Source: JBOFCS01 sp051646185
Lineage (GTDB): Bacteria; Actinomycetota; Actinomycetes; Mycobacteriales; Mycobacteriaceae
DNA: 9,071 nt
Direction: 5' to 3'
NCBI GenBank assembly: GCA_051646185.1
Contig: JBOFCS010000186.1
Location: forward strand, 1 to 9,071
The translations under genes were made by a program, and so were the position numbers. Shown piece after piece: positions 1 to 5,903 of this stretch. The stretch's first letter is position 1; the number at the start of each line of letters is the position of its first letter. A model generated the notes under the pieces. That model searched no databases and was not told the origin of the DNA. It saw only the letters and a program-made list of their open reading frames with translations.

Positions 1-259
1 AAAGCCCGGCACCAAGCACAACTATATGCGTGGTAAACGGGTTCAAGACCAGCATCAATGGAACTTCTGGGGTGAGTATCTCCAGATCTGTGCAGGTGCG
101 GACCAACTCCGTCACGGTACTTTGACAGCCCCCCACCGTAGAAAGAATCCCATTCACCACAGTTTCAGGTGAAGCCGCGGCAGTACCTGCCCCCGTCGCA
201 GCCCCAGCAACAATCACAGCACTAATACCAGCTAACCCGACAAAACGATTAAACTTCAT
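1..259 (-). CDS. Secreted protein, N-terminal part, possibly DUF218/YdcF-like (cut by window edge)
   Basis: The reading frame starts at an ATG at 259 and stays open for 86 codons to the left edge, so the C-terminus is missing. Residues 1-29 form a signal peptide: positive MKFNR, a hydrophobic Gly/Ala/Val/Ile stretch, and an Ala-rich end with a likely cut after the AAA before SPET. The mature part has two cysteines (in GGCQS and RTCTD) and ends in HIVVLGAGL. A hydrophobic strand followed by LGAGL resembles the opening of DUF218 (YdcF/SanA-like) domains, but too little is visible to be sure. In M. tuberculosis this position holds a secreted protease (Rv3668c); nothing protease-like is seen here. 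There is no clear Shine-Dalgarno; a TACAGT hexamer lies six bases before the ATG. The coding call is good, the family call is weak. Confidence 0.72.
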   Translation of the reverse strand, partial: MKFNRFVGLAGISAVIVAGAATGAGTAAASPETVVNGILSTVGGCQSTVTELVRTCTDLEILTPEVPLMLVLNPFTTHIVVLGAGL

Positions 260-265
260 CTTTCC

Positions 266-271
266 ACTGTA
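266..271 (-). promoter_or_regulatory. Candidate -10 element (TACAGT) for a leaderless transcript
   Basis: On the minus strand TACAGT fits the actinobacterial TANNNT -10 pattern and is followed by exactly six bases (GGAAAG) before the ATG at 259. That spacing would put the transcription start on or next to the start codon. GGAAAG could be read as a Shine-Dalgarno but directly abuts the ATG, which is too close. No convincing -35 is visible. Inferred from pattern and spacing only. Confidence 0.45.
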
Positions 272-459
272 AACAGTTATCAACAGCGCCGCACCCCAGC
301 AAATAAAAAAAAGAAAAATGTGATCGAAATTATGCCCTGCAGTTGGTCATGGTGCACAGACGCCCGTGGAGCCAAGAATGGCCCGAAACTCGGGCGGAAC
401 CACACGCATGGCAACATAGGCGACACAGACCTGCCGGACGCGGCAGAAGCAACGCTACT
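272..459. other. Divergent intergenic region with A-rich tract
   Basis: This gap separates the minus-strand secreted gene from the plus-strand holin-family gene and should hold the promoter for the latter. An A-rich run lies at about 300-319 and could act as an upstream or curvature element for the leftward promoter. An open frame from an ATG at 343 runs into the downstream gene, but its first 43 residues (rich in Arg, His, Trp, Pro) do not look like a real N-terminus. No convincing rightward -10/-35 pair was identified. Confidence 0.4.
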
Positions 460-465
460 GGAGGA
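460..465 (+). promoter_or_regulatory. Shine-Dalgarno that fixes the start of the holin-family gene
   Basis: GGAGGA at 460-465 is a near-perfect Shine-Dalgarno with six bases before the GTG at 472. It supports GTG 472 over the in-frame upstream ATG at 343, which lacks such a site. Confidence 0.8.
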
Positions 466-471
466 ACCGCA

Positions 472-993
472 GTGAGTTTCACCGATCGCACCACTGGTGA
501 TGGAGTACCCACCTCAGTCTCGGCAATACCGCTGACCGATCCTACTGTTAACGCCAGTGGCGAACAGAGCATTGGCTCTTTAGTCAAAGATGCCACCTCA
601 CAGATCTCAACATTGGTACGTGCTGAAGTTGAACTAGCTAAAGCCGAAGTTGTTTCTGAAGTCAAAAAGGGTCTCACCGGTAGTTTTTTCTTTATCGCTG
701 CCCTGGTCGTTTTGCTTTACAGCAGCTTTTTCTTCTTTTTCTTCGCAGCCGAGTTGCTAGATGAATGGCTGTGGAGATGGGCTGCATTCGGAATCGTTTT
801 TCTGCTCATGGTCATCGCCGCCGTTGCACTTGCCATCTTGGGCTGGCTCAGTGTTCGGCGAATCCGCGGGCCACAAAAAACTATCAAGTCCGTCAAAGAA
901 ACGCAGAAAGTATTACCGACCTACGGGCAAGATAAATCGGCCTCCTACTCCGAAGCGGTGAACCAAGCACAGGCTGGCATTCCTCGTCGGTAG
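472..993 (+). CDS. Phage-holin-superfamily (Holin-X type) membrane protein, Rv3669-like
   Basis: A 173-residue protein beginning at GTG 472, chosen for the strong Shine-Dalgarno just upstream. After a polar N-terminus, residues 34-66 form an amphipathic charged helix (SIGSLVKDATSQISTLVRAE and following), typical of the actinobacterial Holin-X family (PF07332). Two membrane helices follow, about 71-96 and 104-128, then a basic cytoplasmic tail. The first helix contains six consecutive phenylalanines (86-91). Despite the family name these proteins are chromosomal, have no demonstrated lysis role, and sit beside ephE in mycobacteria as here. It is followed after 12 bases by the hydrolase gene, probably in one transcript. 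Family assignment is good; function is unknown. Confidence 0.85.
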   Translation: MSFTDRTTGDGVPTSVSAIPLTDPTVNASGEQSIGSLVKDATSQISTLVRAEVELAKAEVVSEVKKGLTGSFFFIAALVVLLYSSFFFFFFAAELLDEWLWRWAAFGIVFLLMVIAAVALAILGWLSVRRIRGPQKTIKSVKETQKVLPTYGQDKSASYSEAVNQAQAGIPRR

Positions 994-1005
994 TGGAATC
1001 ACAAC

Positions 1006-1935
1006 ATGGCAGAACCTGATCCATCAAGCGTCCGCTTTGACGGTCCCTGGCGCCATCTTGATGTCCGCGCAAATGGAATAAAACTTCATGCTGTGGAAAT
1101 GGGGGCTACAACAGCCTCAGCCCCTTTAGTGCTCTTCCTTCATGGCTTTGCTCAATTTTGGTGGTCATGGCGACACCAGCTTGTCGCCTTAGCTCAGGAT
1201 AACTACCGAGTTGTCGCAGTGGACCTACGCGGATATGGCGATAGCGATACCCCGCCGCAAGGTTACGACGGATGGACTCTTGCCGGTGATACCGCAGGTT
1301 TGATTAGAGCCCTTGGTCATACCTCCGCCACCCTAGTCGGGCATGCTGATGGTGGTCTAGTCTGTTGGGCCACAGCGGTCTTACATCCACGTCTGGTTTC
1401 ACGTATTGCACTTATTAGCTCTCCGCATCCTATCGCCTTAAAACAGTCGGTAATCCGCAATCGTTTTCAGCGTAAAGCTTTGCTGCCCACATTCTTACGA
1501 TATCAACTACCTTTTCAGCCCGAACAAAAACTCATTCGCGATGGCGGTCGCGAAGCAGAGTTACTTATTCGGGCAAGATCAGGGACCACCTGGACACACA
1601 GCAGTGAGTTTCCTGAGGTTGCCCAGCGAGTTCGTTTAGCTATCCAAATCCCCAAGGTTGCCCACTCCGCTCTGGAATACCAGCGCTGGGCTTTCCGCAG
1701 CCAGCTCCGCAGCGAAGGTTACCGATTCATGTCGGCCATGGATAGGCCTTTAACCATTCCAGTACTGCACTTACACGGAAACCTAGACTCTTATGTCCTG
1801 GCTGATTCAGTCCATCGCAGTGCCACCTGGGCGCCTGATAGCAGATTTGTCACTGTCCCTGGAGTAGGGCACTATGCGCAGGAAGAATCCCCAGATTTTG
1901 TTAACCAAGAGATACATAAATTTCTTAGCAGTTAG
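1006..1935 (+). CDS. ephE: EphE-like alpha/beta-hydrolase (Rv3670 orthologue)
   Basis: A 309-residue single-domain alpha/beta-hydrolase without signal peptide, so cytoplasmic. The core fold is visible in order: oxyanion-loop region HGF (46-48) followed by FWWSWRHQL, DLRGYGDSD (73-81), the nucleophile-elbow region VGHADGG (111-117), a cap domain at about 140-240, a likely acid Asp261 in HGNLDSY and catalytic His289 in GVGHY. The family is annotated as epoxide hydrolase, but the signature residues are off: HGXP reads HGFA, and the elbow has Ala at the usual nucleophile position with Asp115 one residue later. I recall the same GHADGG in mycobacterial EphE, so this is probably a family trait rather than decay. 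The start is the first ATG, with only a weak Shine-Dalgarno. It follows the holin-family gene by 12 bases, and its stop overlaps the stop of convergent marP. Substrate unknown. Confidence 0.9.
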   Translation: MAEPDPSSVRFDGPWRHLDVRANGIKLHAVEMGATTASAPLVLFLHGFAQFWWSWRHQLVALAQDNYRVVAVDLRGYGDSDTPPQGYDGWTLAGDTAGLIRALGHTSATLVGHADGGLVCWATAVLHPRLVSRIALISSPHPIALKQSVIRNRFQRKALLPTFLRYQLPFQPEQKLIRDGGREAELLIRARSGTTWTHSSEFPEVAQRVRLAIQIPKVAHSALEYQRWAFRSQLRSEGYRFMSAMDRPLTIPVLHLHGNLDSYVLADSVHRSATWAPDSRFVTVPGVGHYAQEESPDFVNQEIHKFLSS

Positions 1936-3119
1936 GCAATGCAACTTCCGGTATCTGCTTTAGCGTCAAGATTCACCGAGGCAAACCTGGCAGAAACTTC
2001 TTGGGCAGTAAGCACAAAACCGGTGTCGGAGTTATCAATAGCGGCACCAAAGACAACACCCAGCACCTGACCGTTCACATCAATCATAGGACCACCGGAA
2101 TTTCCTTGTCGTACAGCACCTCTCACTGTATAAACTTCACGACTGACCACCGAAGTTCGGTAAATATCTGGACCACTCAATTCAAAGCTTTCCCGCACGC
2201 GCGCAGCACTAGCAATAAATGGTCCGCCGCCTGGGAAACCCAAAATAATCGCATCATCACCGGTTGCCGCTGGCTCTGCAACAAATCGCAAGGCTGGAAC
2301 AGTCAGTTCTGGGACCTTCAAAATAGCAATATCAATCTTGGGATCAAAAAACGCTACCGTTGCATCCAAAGTGTCACGCTCAGTCTCAACCGTGACACTT
2401 CGGGTTCCAGCAACAACATGTGCATTAGTAATAACCATCCCCTTATCTATCGCAAATCCACTTCCCTCAAGCGCTTTTTGGCAACTTGGCGCTACACCAC
2501 GGATTTTAAGCACACTGGGATAAGCAGATTGGACTATTGCACTCATTTGCAGCGCGGGATCCGGGGGGTCCACATTTGTAATGGGCGTTTTAGCAAAAGG
2601 ACCAAGAATATCCGGCAAACCTGAGGTATCTAATAAGGCCGAAAATTCATCGGGTACTCGTCTTAGCCAGCTTGGCACTACCTCATCAACTTTTTCCAAA
2701 ACTTGCGATCCACGTACAGCTGCGGCGAGTTCAGGTCCGGCAGAAGAACTTACTGGAATCGCCAGTAGCCAGGCAGCAGCTAGAACTGCCATCACCTGGA
2801 GAATTGTTCCGATAAAACTATCTACTATTCGGCCTGTCCTACTCGTAATCGAACTACGAGCGGCTCGCCCCAGGATCATTCCGGCAATTTCGCCGATCAC
2901 CACTAGACCAACGATCAACGCCACCCCCGCTAATAGCCGGGAACGGTCCTGATCCACATGCGAAACCACGTGTGGTGCTAGAAGGATTCCAGCTACTGCA
3001 CCCAGAACTACACCAAAAAAAGCTAATCCGGATGCTAGGGCACCAGAACGCCACCCGGACATCGCCGCAATCAATACGATCAATGCAACTGTAAAGTCAA
3101 GCCATGCAGAACTATTCAC
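1932..3119 (-). CDS. marP: MarP-type membrane-anchored periplasmic serine protease
   Basis: A 395-residue protein with a CvpA/colicin V-production-like N-terminal membrane domain and a chymotrypsin-fold protease domain. Hydrophobic segments lie at about 8-26, 31-50, 63-83 and 102-121. The protease domain (about 190-395) has the full triad: His234 in TNAHVVAG, Asp263 in KIDIAILKV and Ser341 in GNSGGP. Cys213 and Cys393 are the only cysteines in the protease domain and match the spacing of the disulfide known in M. tuberculosis MarP (Rv3671c). There, MarP supports intrabacterial pH homeostasis in acid and cleaves the peptidoglycan hydrolase RipA; the same role is inferred here. The start is GTG at 3119, overlapping the Nudix stop by four bases (GTGA). 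It is last in the nth operon, and its TAA overlaps the TAG of ephE on the other strand. Identification is secure. Confidence 0.94.
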   Translation of the reverse strand: MNSSAWLDFTVALIVLIAAMSGWRSGALASGLAFFGVVLGAVAGILLAPHVVSHVDQDRSRLLAGVALIVGLVVIGEIAGMILGRAARSSITSRTGRIVDSFIGTILQVMAVLAAAWLLAIPVSSSAGPELAAAVRGSQVLEKVDEVVPSWLRRVPDEFSALLDTSGLPDILGPFAKTPITNVDPPDPALQMSAIVQSAYPSVLKIRGVAPSCQKALEGSGFAIDKGMVITNAHVVAGTRSVTVETERDTLDATVAFFDPKIDIAILKVPELTVPALRFVAEPAATGDDAIILGFPGGGPFIASAARVRESFELSGPDIYRTSVVSREVYTVRGAVRQGNSGGPMIDVNGQVLGVVFGAAIDNSDTGFVLTAQEVSARFASVNLDAKADTGSCIA

Positions 3120-3922
3120 AGATCTATCACCGCTGAGTCGGCGTCAAACTTATCACCTTCACCAACCCCGATGTCGCTAGCTGCATCTGCAGTTGACCTG
3201 CCTGATACATGGAACCGCGCTAGAGCATCGTCAAGATCATGGATATTGTCTTGGTTCCACTGCCGTTCCCAACCTGAAATGGAGATAAGACTTGCCAAAA
3301 TGCCTCCGGTGAAACCCCACACCAGCATTGAGTCAACAGCAAACGCCGGACCTTTATAAAAAACGCTCTTGCGTACCATAAGTCTATTTTGTGGATCAAG
3401 TAGCTGACGTAACGGAACCCGAACAACACGTTGAGTCTCGCCCGGATCAACAACTCGCACCGCACCGGGGTTTTGGGTATATGCCAACACCGGTGTCACA
3501 TCAAAACCAGAAGGCGGTATCAAAAACTTACCCATTGTTGCCAAGGGACTAATAATCGCCGGGTCAACCGCAGTTTCTTCCTGTGCTTCCCGCAATGCCG
3601 TGCCGATTGGCCCATCATCATCGGGATCGGTGACACCGCCTGGAAAAGCTATCTGCCCTCCATGATGCCGTAATGTTGAGGCACGTTGAGTAAGAAGCAA
3701 TTCAGCATCTTCTGGCACTCCCCCCGGCCAATCTGGGTCCGCCTCAAAAGAACCAGAAAACAACACTAATACTGCTGCCGGTCGCGGATTGGCAAAACCT
3801 TTTTCAGCAATCAATTTCCAGACTGAGCCACCTCTGCGACGCACATCCGCACCAACCTGCTCGGCATCACGAGTCAACTGGGCCAACCACGGTGGTGTCT
3901 TTGCCTTGTCGCTCACAGTCAT
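3116..3922 (-). CDS. Nudix hydrolase, CoA-pyrophosphatase (NudL/UPF0035) type
   Basis: A 268-residue cytoplasmic Nudix protein. Residues 76-96 match the UPF0035 signature of CoA pyrophosphatases (LLLTQRASTLRHHGGQIAFP, followed by GG), leading into a NudL-style Nudix box of which R111-E112-A113-Q114-E115-E116 provide the metal-binding glutamates. The distance from GG95-96 to R111 equals that in E. coli NudL, as I recall it. The family hydrolyses CoA and derivatives to phosphopantetheine and 3',5'-ADP; that substrate is inferred and untested. About 45 polar residues after position 220 form a tail of unclear role. The ATG at 3922 overlaps the upstream thioredoxin stop as ATGA, and the stop overlaps marP as GTGA, so translation is probably coupled. 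It corresponds by position to Rv3672c. Confidence 0.9.
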   Translation of the reverse strand: MTVSDKAKTPPWLAQLTRDAEQVGADVRRRGGSVWKLIAEKGFANPRPAAVLVLFSGSFEADPDWPGGVPEDAELLLTQRASTLRHHGGQIAFPGGVTDPDDDGPIGTALREAQEETAVDPAIISPLATMGKFLIPPSGFDVTPVLAYTQNPGAVRVVDPGETQRVVRVPLRQLLDPQNRLMVRKSVFYKGPAFAVDSMLVWGFTGGILASLISISGWERQWNQDNIHDLDDALARFHVSGRSTADAASDIGVGEGDKFDADSAVIDL

Positions 3923-4566
3923 ATGTTCACTCCCAGGTATTTACGAACCTCACCGGCAATATCGTCGGCGCTTGTGAACGGCACCGGAAGGATTTTTGCC
4001 ACGCTACCGTCTTCTCTTATCAACACTGTCACTGGCTTGACATTTGGCAAACCCAGGACGGCAGCAATACTCCCTTTACTGTCTTGCAGTCCAGGTAAAT
4101 GCACGCCAAGATCCAATAGCCGTTGCAGTGCTAATGACATACCCGGATCGTTGTGGACCGTTAATACAGTCACAGCAGCACCAGCTCGAATGGCAAAATC
4201 TTGCAATGCTGGTAGTTCCTTAGCGCACGGAGCACACCAATACGCCCACACATTGAGCACCACAGGCTTTCCAGCCAACATGCTGCCAATATCGACGGGC
4301 GCACCATCGCCGAGACACTCTAGAACAACGCCTACTAACAGCTCGGAAGGCGTTTCTGAGGTTCTAGAGCAAGGCATTAACGCCGCCTTCGCGCGAATGT
4401 GCGCCAAGGAAGCCTCCGCAGCATTTTGTTCAGCCGGAGTAGAGCTGGTAACCATCTCAGCCCGTTTCGGCGAAGGTGAATGACCTTGTTCGCGGGGCCA
4501 GATCGCGTATATCAGACCAAGCACCACAACAACAAACACTAAACTCCATCGTGCTGCCCGATTCAT
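3919..4566 (-). CDS. TlpA/ResA-like membrane-anchored thioredoxin-fold protein
   Basis: A 215-residue protein. Residues 6-23 form an uncleaved-looking membrane anchor or signal (WSLVFVVVVLGLIYAIW), then a linker to about 60, then a thioredoxin fold outside the membrane. The redox motif is W110-C111-A112-P113-C114, preceded by a hydrophobic strand (PVVLNVWAY), with a likely cis-proline near P178 in NVKPVTVLI. Two more cysteines (C66, C84) precede the domain. The frame stays open upstream to 4755, but the ATG at 4566 is chosen because it forms an ATGA overlap with the nth stop, directly precedes the anchor, and the longer N-terminus is nth read in another frame. The family reduces or rearranges disulfides in extracytoplasmic proteins; the partner here is unknown, though MarP encoded downstream has a predicted disulfide. 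It corresponds to Rv3673c. Confidence 0.9.
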   Translation of the reverse strand: MNRAARWSLVFVVVVLGLIYAIWPREQGHSPSPKRAEMVTSSTPAEQNAAEASLAHIRAKAALMPCSRTSETPSELLVGVVLECLGDGAPVDIGSMLAGKPVVLNVWAYWCAPCAKELPALQDFAIRAGAAVTVLTVHNDPGMSLALQRLLDLGVHLPGLQDSKGSIAAVLGLPNVKPVTVLIREDGSVAKILPVPFTSADDIAGEVRKYLGVNI

Positions 4567-5297
4567 AACCCAGCCAATTCTAATAGGTGCGCTGTTTCTG
4601 GACCGCGCACCAATTCTGCAGCAGTAGGCGGGTCGATGGGACCTAAACCGTAGGACGGGCAGTCTTTTGCTAATACACATATCCCACATGCTGGGGTTCG
4701 TGCATGGCACACTCTGCGCCCATGGAAAATAACTCGATGCGAAAGCAAAGTCCATTCCTTTCGCTCAATTAGTAAGCCAACTGCATGCTCAACCCTGACG
4801 GGATCCTCTTCGGCGGTCCACTGCCAGCGGCGTACTAATCTGCCAAAATGAGTATCAACGGTAATTCCGGGGATATTAAAAGCATTTCCCAGTACAACAT
4901 TCGCTGTTTTTCTTCCAATTCCTGGAAGGCTCACTAGCTCTTTTAGAGTTTTTGGTACCTCACCGTCAAAACGCTCAAGCAATTCACGTCCGAGTCCTAT
5001 GAGCGATGTTGCTTTATTTCGATAAAACCCGGTGGACCTGATGTACTCCTCAAGCTCGGTACGATCAGCCTCAGCATAGTGACGAGCTGTCTGATAACGC
5101 GCAAACAACGCTGGGGTGACAAGATTCACACGTTTATCGGTGCACTGTGCAGACAAGATTGTGGCAACGGTGAGTTCTAACGGGTTTGTGAAGTCAAGTT
5201 CACAATAAACCTCGGGAAAAGCCTCAGTTAACCTGCGGTTCATCCGACGAGCCCGGCGAATCAGACCTAATGGAGTCTGCGATTGGGATGTGGGCAC
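4563..5297 (-). CDS. nth: Endonuclease III (DNA glycosylase/AP lyase)
   Basis: A 244-residue enzyme of base-excision repair that removes oxidised pyrimidines and cleaves the abasic strand. All hallmarks are present: LSAQCTDKRVN (49-58), the helix-hairpin-helix LPGIGRKTANVVL (124-136) with catalytic Lys130, the catalytic Asp148 in VDTHFGRL, and a [4Fe-4S] ligand set C197-x6-C204-x2-C207-x5-C213. The start is GTG at 5297: an in-frame TAA lies upstream with no other start between, and the next Met (residue 19) would remove the conserved GLIRRARR segment. There is no Shine-Dalgarno; TACGCT lies six bases before the GTG, consistent with a leaderless transcript. It is first in the four-gene operon, overlapping the thioredoxin gene by ATGA. 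Confidence 0.96.
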   Translation of the reverse strand: MPTSQSQTPLGLIRRARRMNRRLTEAFPEVYCELDFTNPLELTVATILSAQCTDKRVNLVTPALFARYQTARHYAEADRTELEEYIRSTGFYRNKATSLIGLGRELLERFDGEVPKTLKELVSLPGIGRKTANVVLGNAFNIPGITVDTHFGRLVRRWQWTAEEDPVRVEHAVGLLIERKEWTLLSHRVIFHGRRVCHARTPACGICVLAKDCPSYGLGPIDPPTAAELVRGPETAHLLELAGL

Positions 5298-5303
5298 ATT
5301 GCT

Positions 5304-5309
5304 AGCGTA
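5304..5309 (-). promoter_or_regulatory. Candidate -10 element (TACGCT) of the nth operon
   Basis: TACGCT on the minus strand fits TANNNT and is followed by six bases (AGCAAT) before the GTG at 5297. No Shine-Dalgarno precedes that GTG, so a leaderless transcript starting at or beside the start codon is the simplest reading. No good -35 is visible. Confidence 0.5.
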
Positions 5310-5330
5310 CTGAGCGCAGCGGACAACTTC

Positions 5331-5343
5331 ACATTAAAAATGT
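5331..5343. repeat. Small inverted repeat between nth and the small membrane-protein gene
   Basis: ACATT-AAA-AATGT is a perfect inverted repeat; counting one mismatch, the arms extend on each side. Its centre is about 40 bases upstream of the proposed nth start point, overlapping where a -35 would lie, so it could be an operator. A/T-rich short palindromes also arise by chance. Confidence 0.3.
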
Positions 5344-5397
5344 CAGCAAACAAGAAATTTCTGCCCAATCGTGATCCTCCTGAGACCTTTACCGTGT

Positions 5398-5403
5398 TAA
5401 CTG
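5398..5403 (+). promoter_or_regulatory. Possible -10 element upstream of the small membrane-protein gene
   Basis: TAACTG (or TTAACT one base earlier, which fits T-rich -10 elements better) lies six to seven bases before the ATG at 5410, and no Shine-Dalgarno is present. This mirrors the arrangement at nth and moeA but with a poorer hexamer. Confidence 0.28.
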
Positions 5404-5409
5404 TTCCCT

Positions 5410-5685
5410 ATGCAAGGACTTGCCGTAGTGCTCTTTCCCGCACTCCTCATGCTTTTTGCGCTGTTTATGGAGCGTGTGGAATCCCAGATTGATCGAGTGT
5501 CTGTTAAGGAAAAAGATGTTGAGGAATTTCTCACCCAAGCCAGTAGCGCTGAGGTAACGACATTGGCTAGTCAAGGGTTTCCTCAAGCCTTGGCCATCTT
5601 CCGTCGCAGGCGTAAACGGGAAACTCCGGTGACCACCAGAATTTCCCCGAGCAATGGGGATCTCCCCACCTCACAGGCTAGTTAG
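5410..5685 (+). CDS. Small membrane protein of unknown function (Rv3675 position)
   Basis: A 91-residue protein with one hydrophobic helix at the N-terminus (about 4-20, LAVVLFPALLMLFALFM), then an acidic segment ERVESQID, a helical region to about 62, a basic cluster IFRRRRKR (63-70) and a polar tail. It would be a single-pass inner-membrane protein with the basic part probably cytoplasmic. An in-frame TAA at 5398 makes ATG 5410 the first possible start; there is no Shine-Dalgarno. A small membrane protein sits at the same place between nth and crp in mycobacteria (Rv3675), which together with the membrane helix supports it as a real gene. No function is known to me. Confidence 0.72.
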   Translation: MQGLAVVLFPALLMLFALFMERVESQIDRVSVKEKDVEEFLTQASSAEVTTLASQGFPQALAIFRRRRKRETPVTTRISPSNGDLPTSQAS

Positions 5686-5903
5686 CCACAGAAAATTACC
5701 TACTATTTTGGTATTTTGCACCCTAATTCTTCAGCCAATTTCCAACTAAATTTGTCATTACGCCACACCCAAGCCAGCTTTTTAGGTAGCGTCGGTCAAC
5801 GCTGACAGATGACATACCACTAGACTTGTGACTAATGTGAGTCCTGCTACAAGCAGAACTACAGTGTTGTACGAGACCAAACGATCCTCTAAAGGGGGTA
5901 AAC
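5686..5903 (+). promoter_or_regulatory. crp upstream region
   Basis: This 218-base stretch holds no gene I can support. The first half is A/T-rich. The second half has two TANNNT hexamers, TAGACT at 5821-5826 and TACAGT at 5860-5865, the latter giving a leader of about 32 bases. Between them are two TGTGA pentamers in direct orientation (5827-5831 and 5836-5840), each resembling a CRP half-site but not forming the usual palindrome. A Shine-Dalgarno, AAGGGGGT at 5892-5899, precedes the GTG. Autoregulation by CRP is known for GlxR relatives; here it is only a possibility. Confidence 0.5.

Noticed and set aside
319..334. TGTGATCGAAATTATG as a CRP site before the holin-family gene
   Set aside because: Only the first half-site fits; the second half matches two of five positions.
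343..471. Upstream extension of the holin-family gene to ATG 343
   Set aside because: The 43 extra residues are Arg/His/Trp/Pro-rich and unlike the family, while GTG 472 has a near-perfect Shine-Dalgarno.
2001..2624. Long open frame antisense to marP
   Set aside because: Its translation is low-complexity and unlike any family I know, and the opposite strand encodes an intact MarP with full triad.
4567..4755. Sixty-three-residue N-terminal extension of the thioredoxin-like gene
   Set aside because: It is nth sequence read in another frame; ATG 4566 gives the ATGA overlap and starts right before the membrane anchor.
5674..5690. GGCTAGTTAGCC hairpin at the end of the small membrane gene as a terminator
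   Set aside because: The stem is four base pairs with a four-base loop and no U-run, too weak to support.
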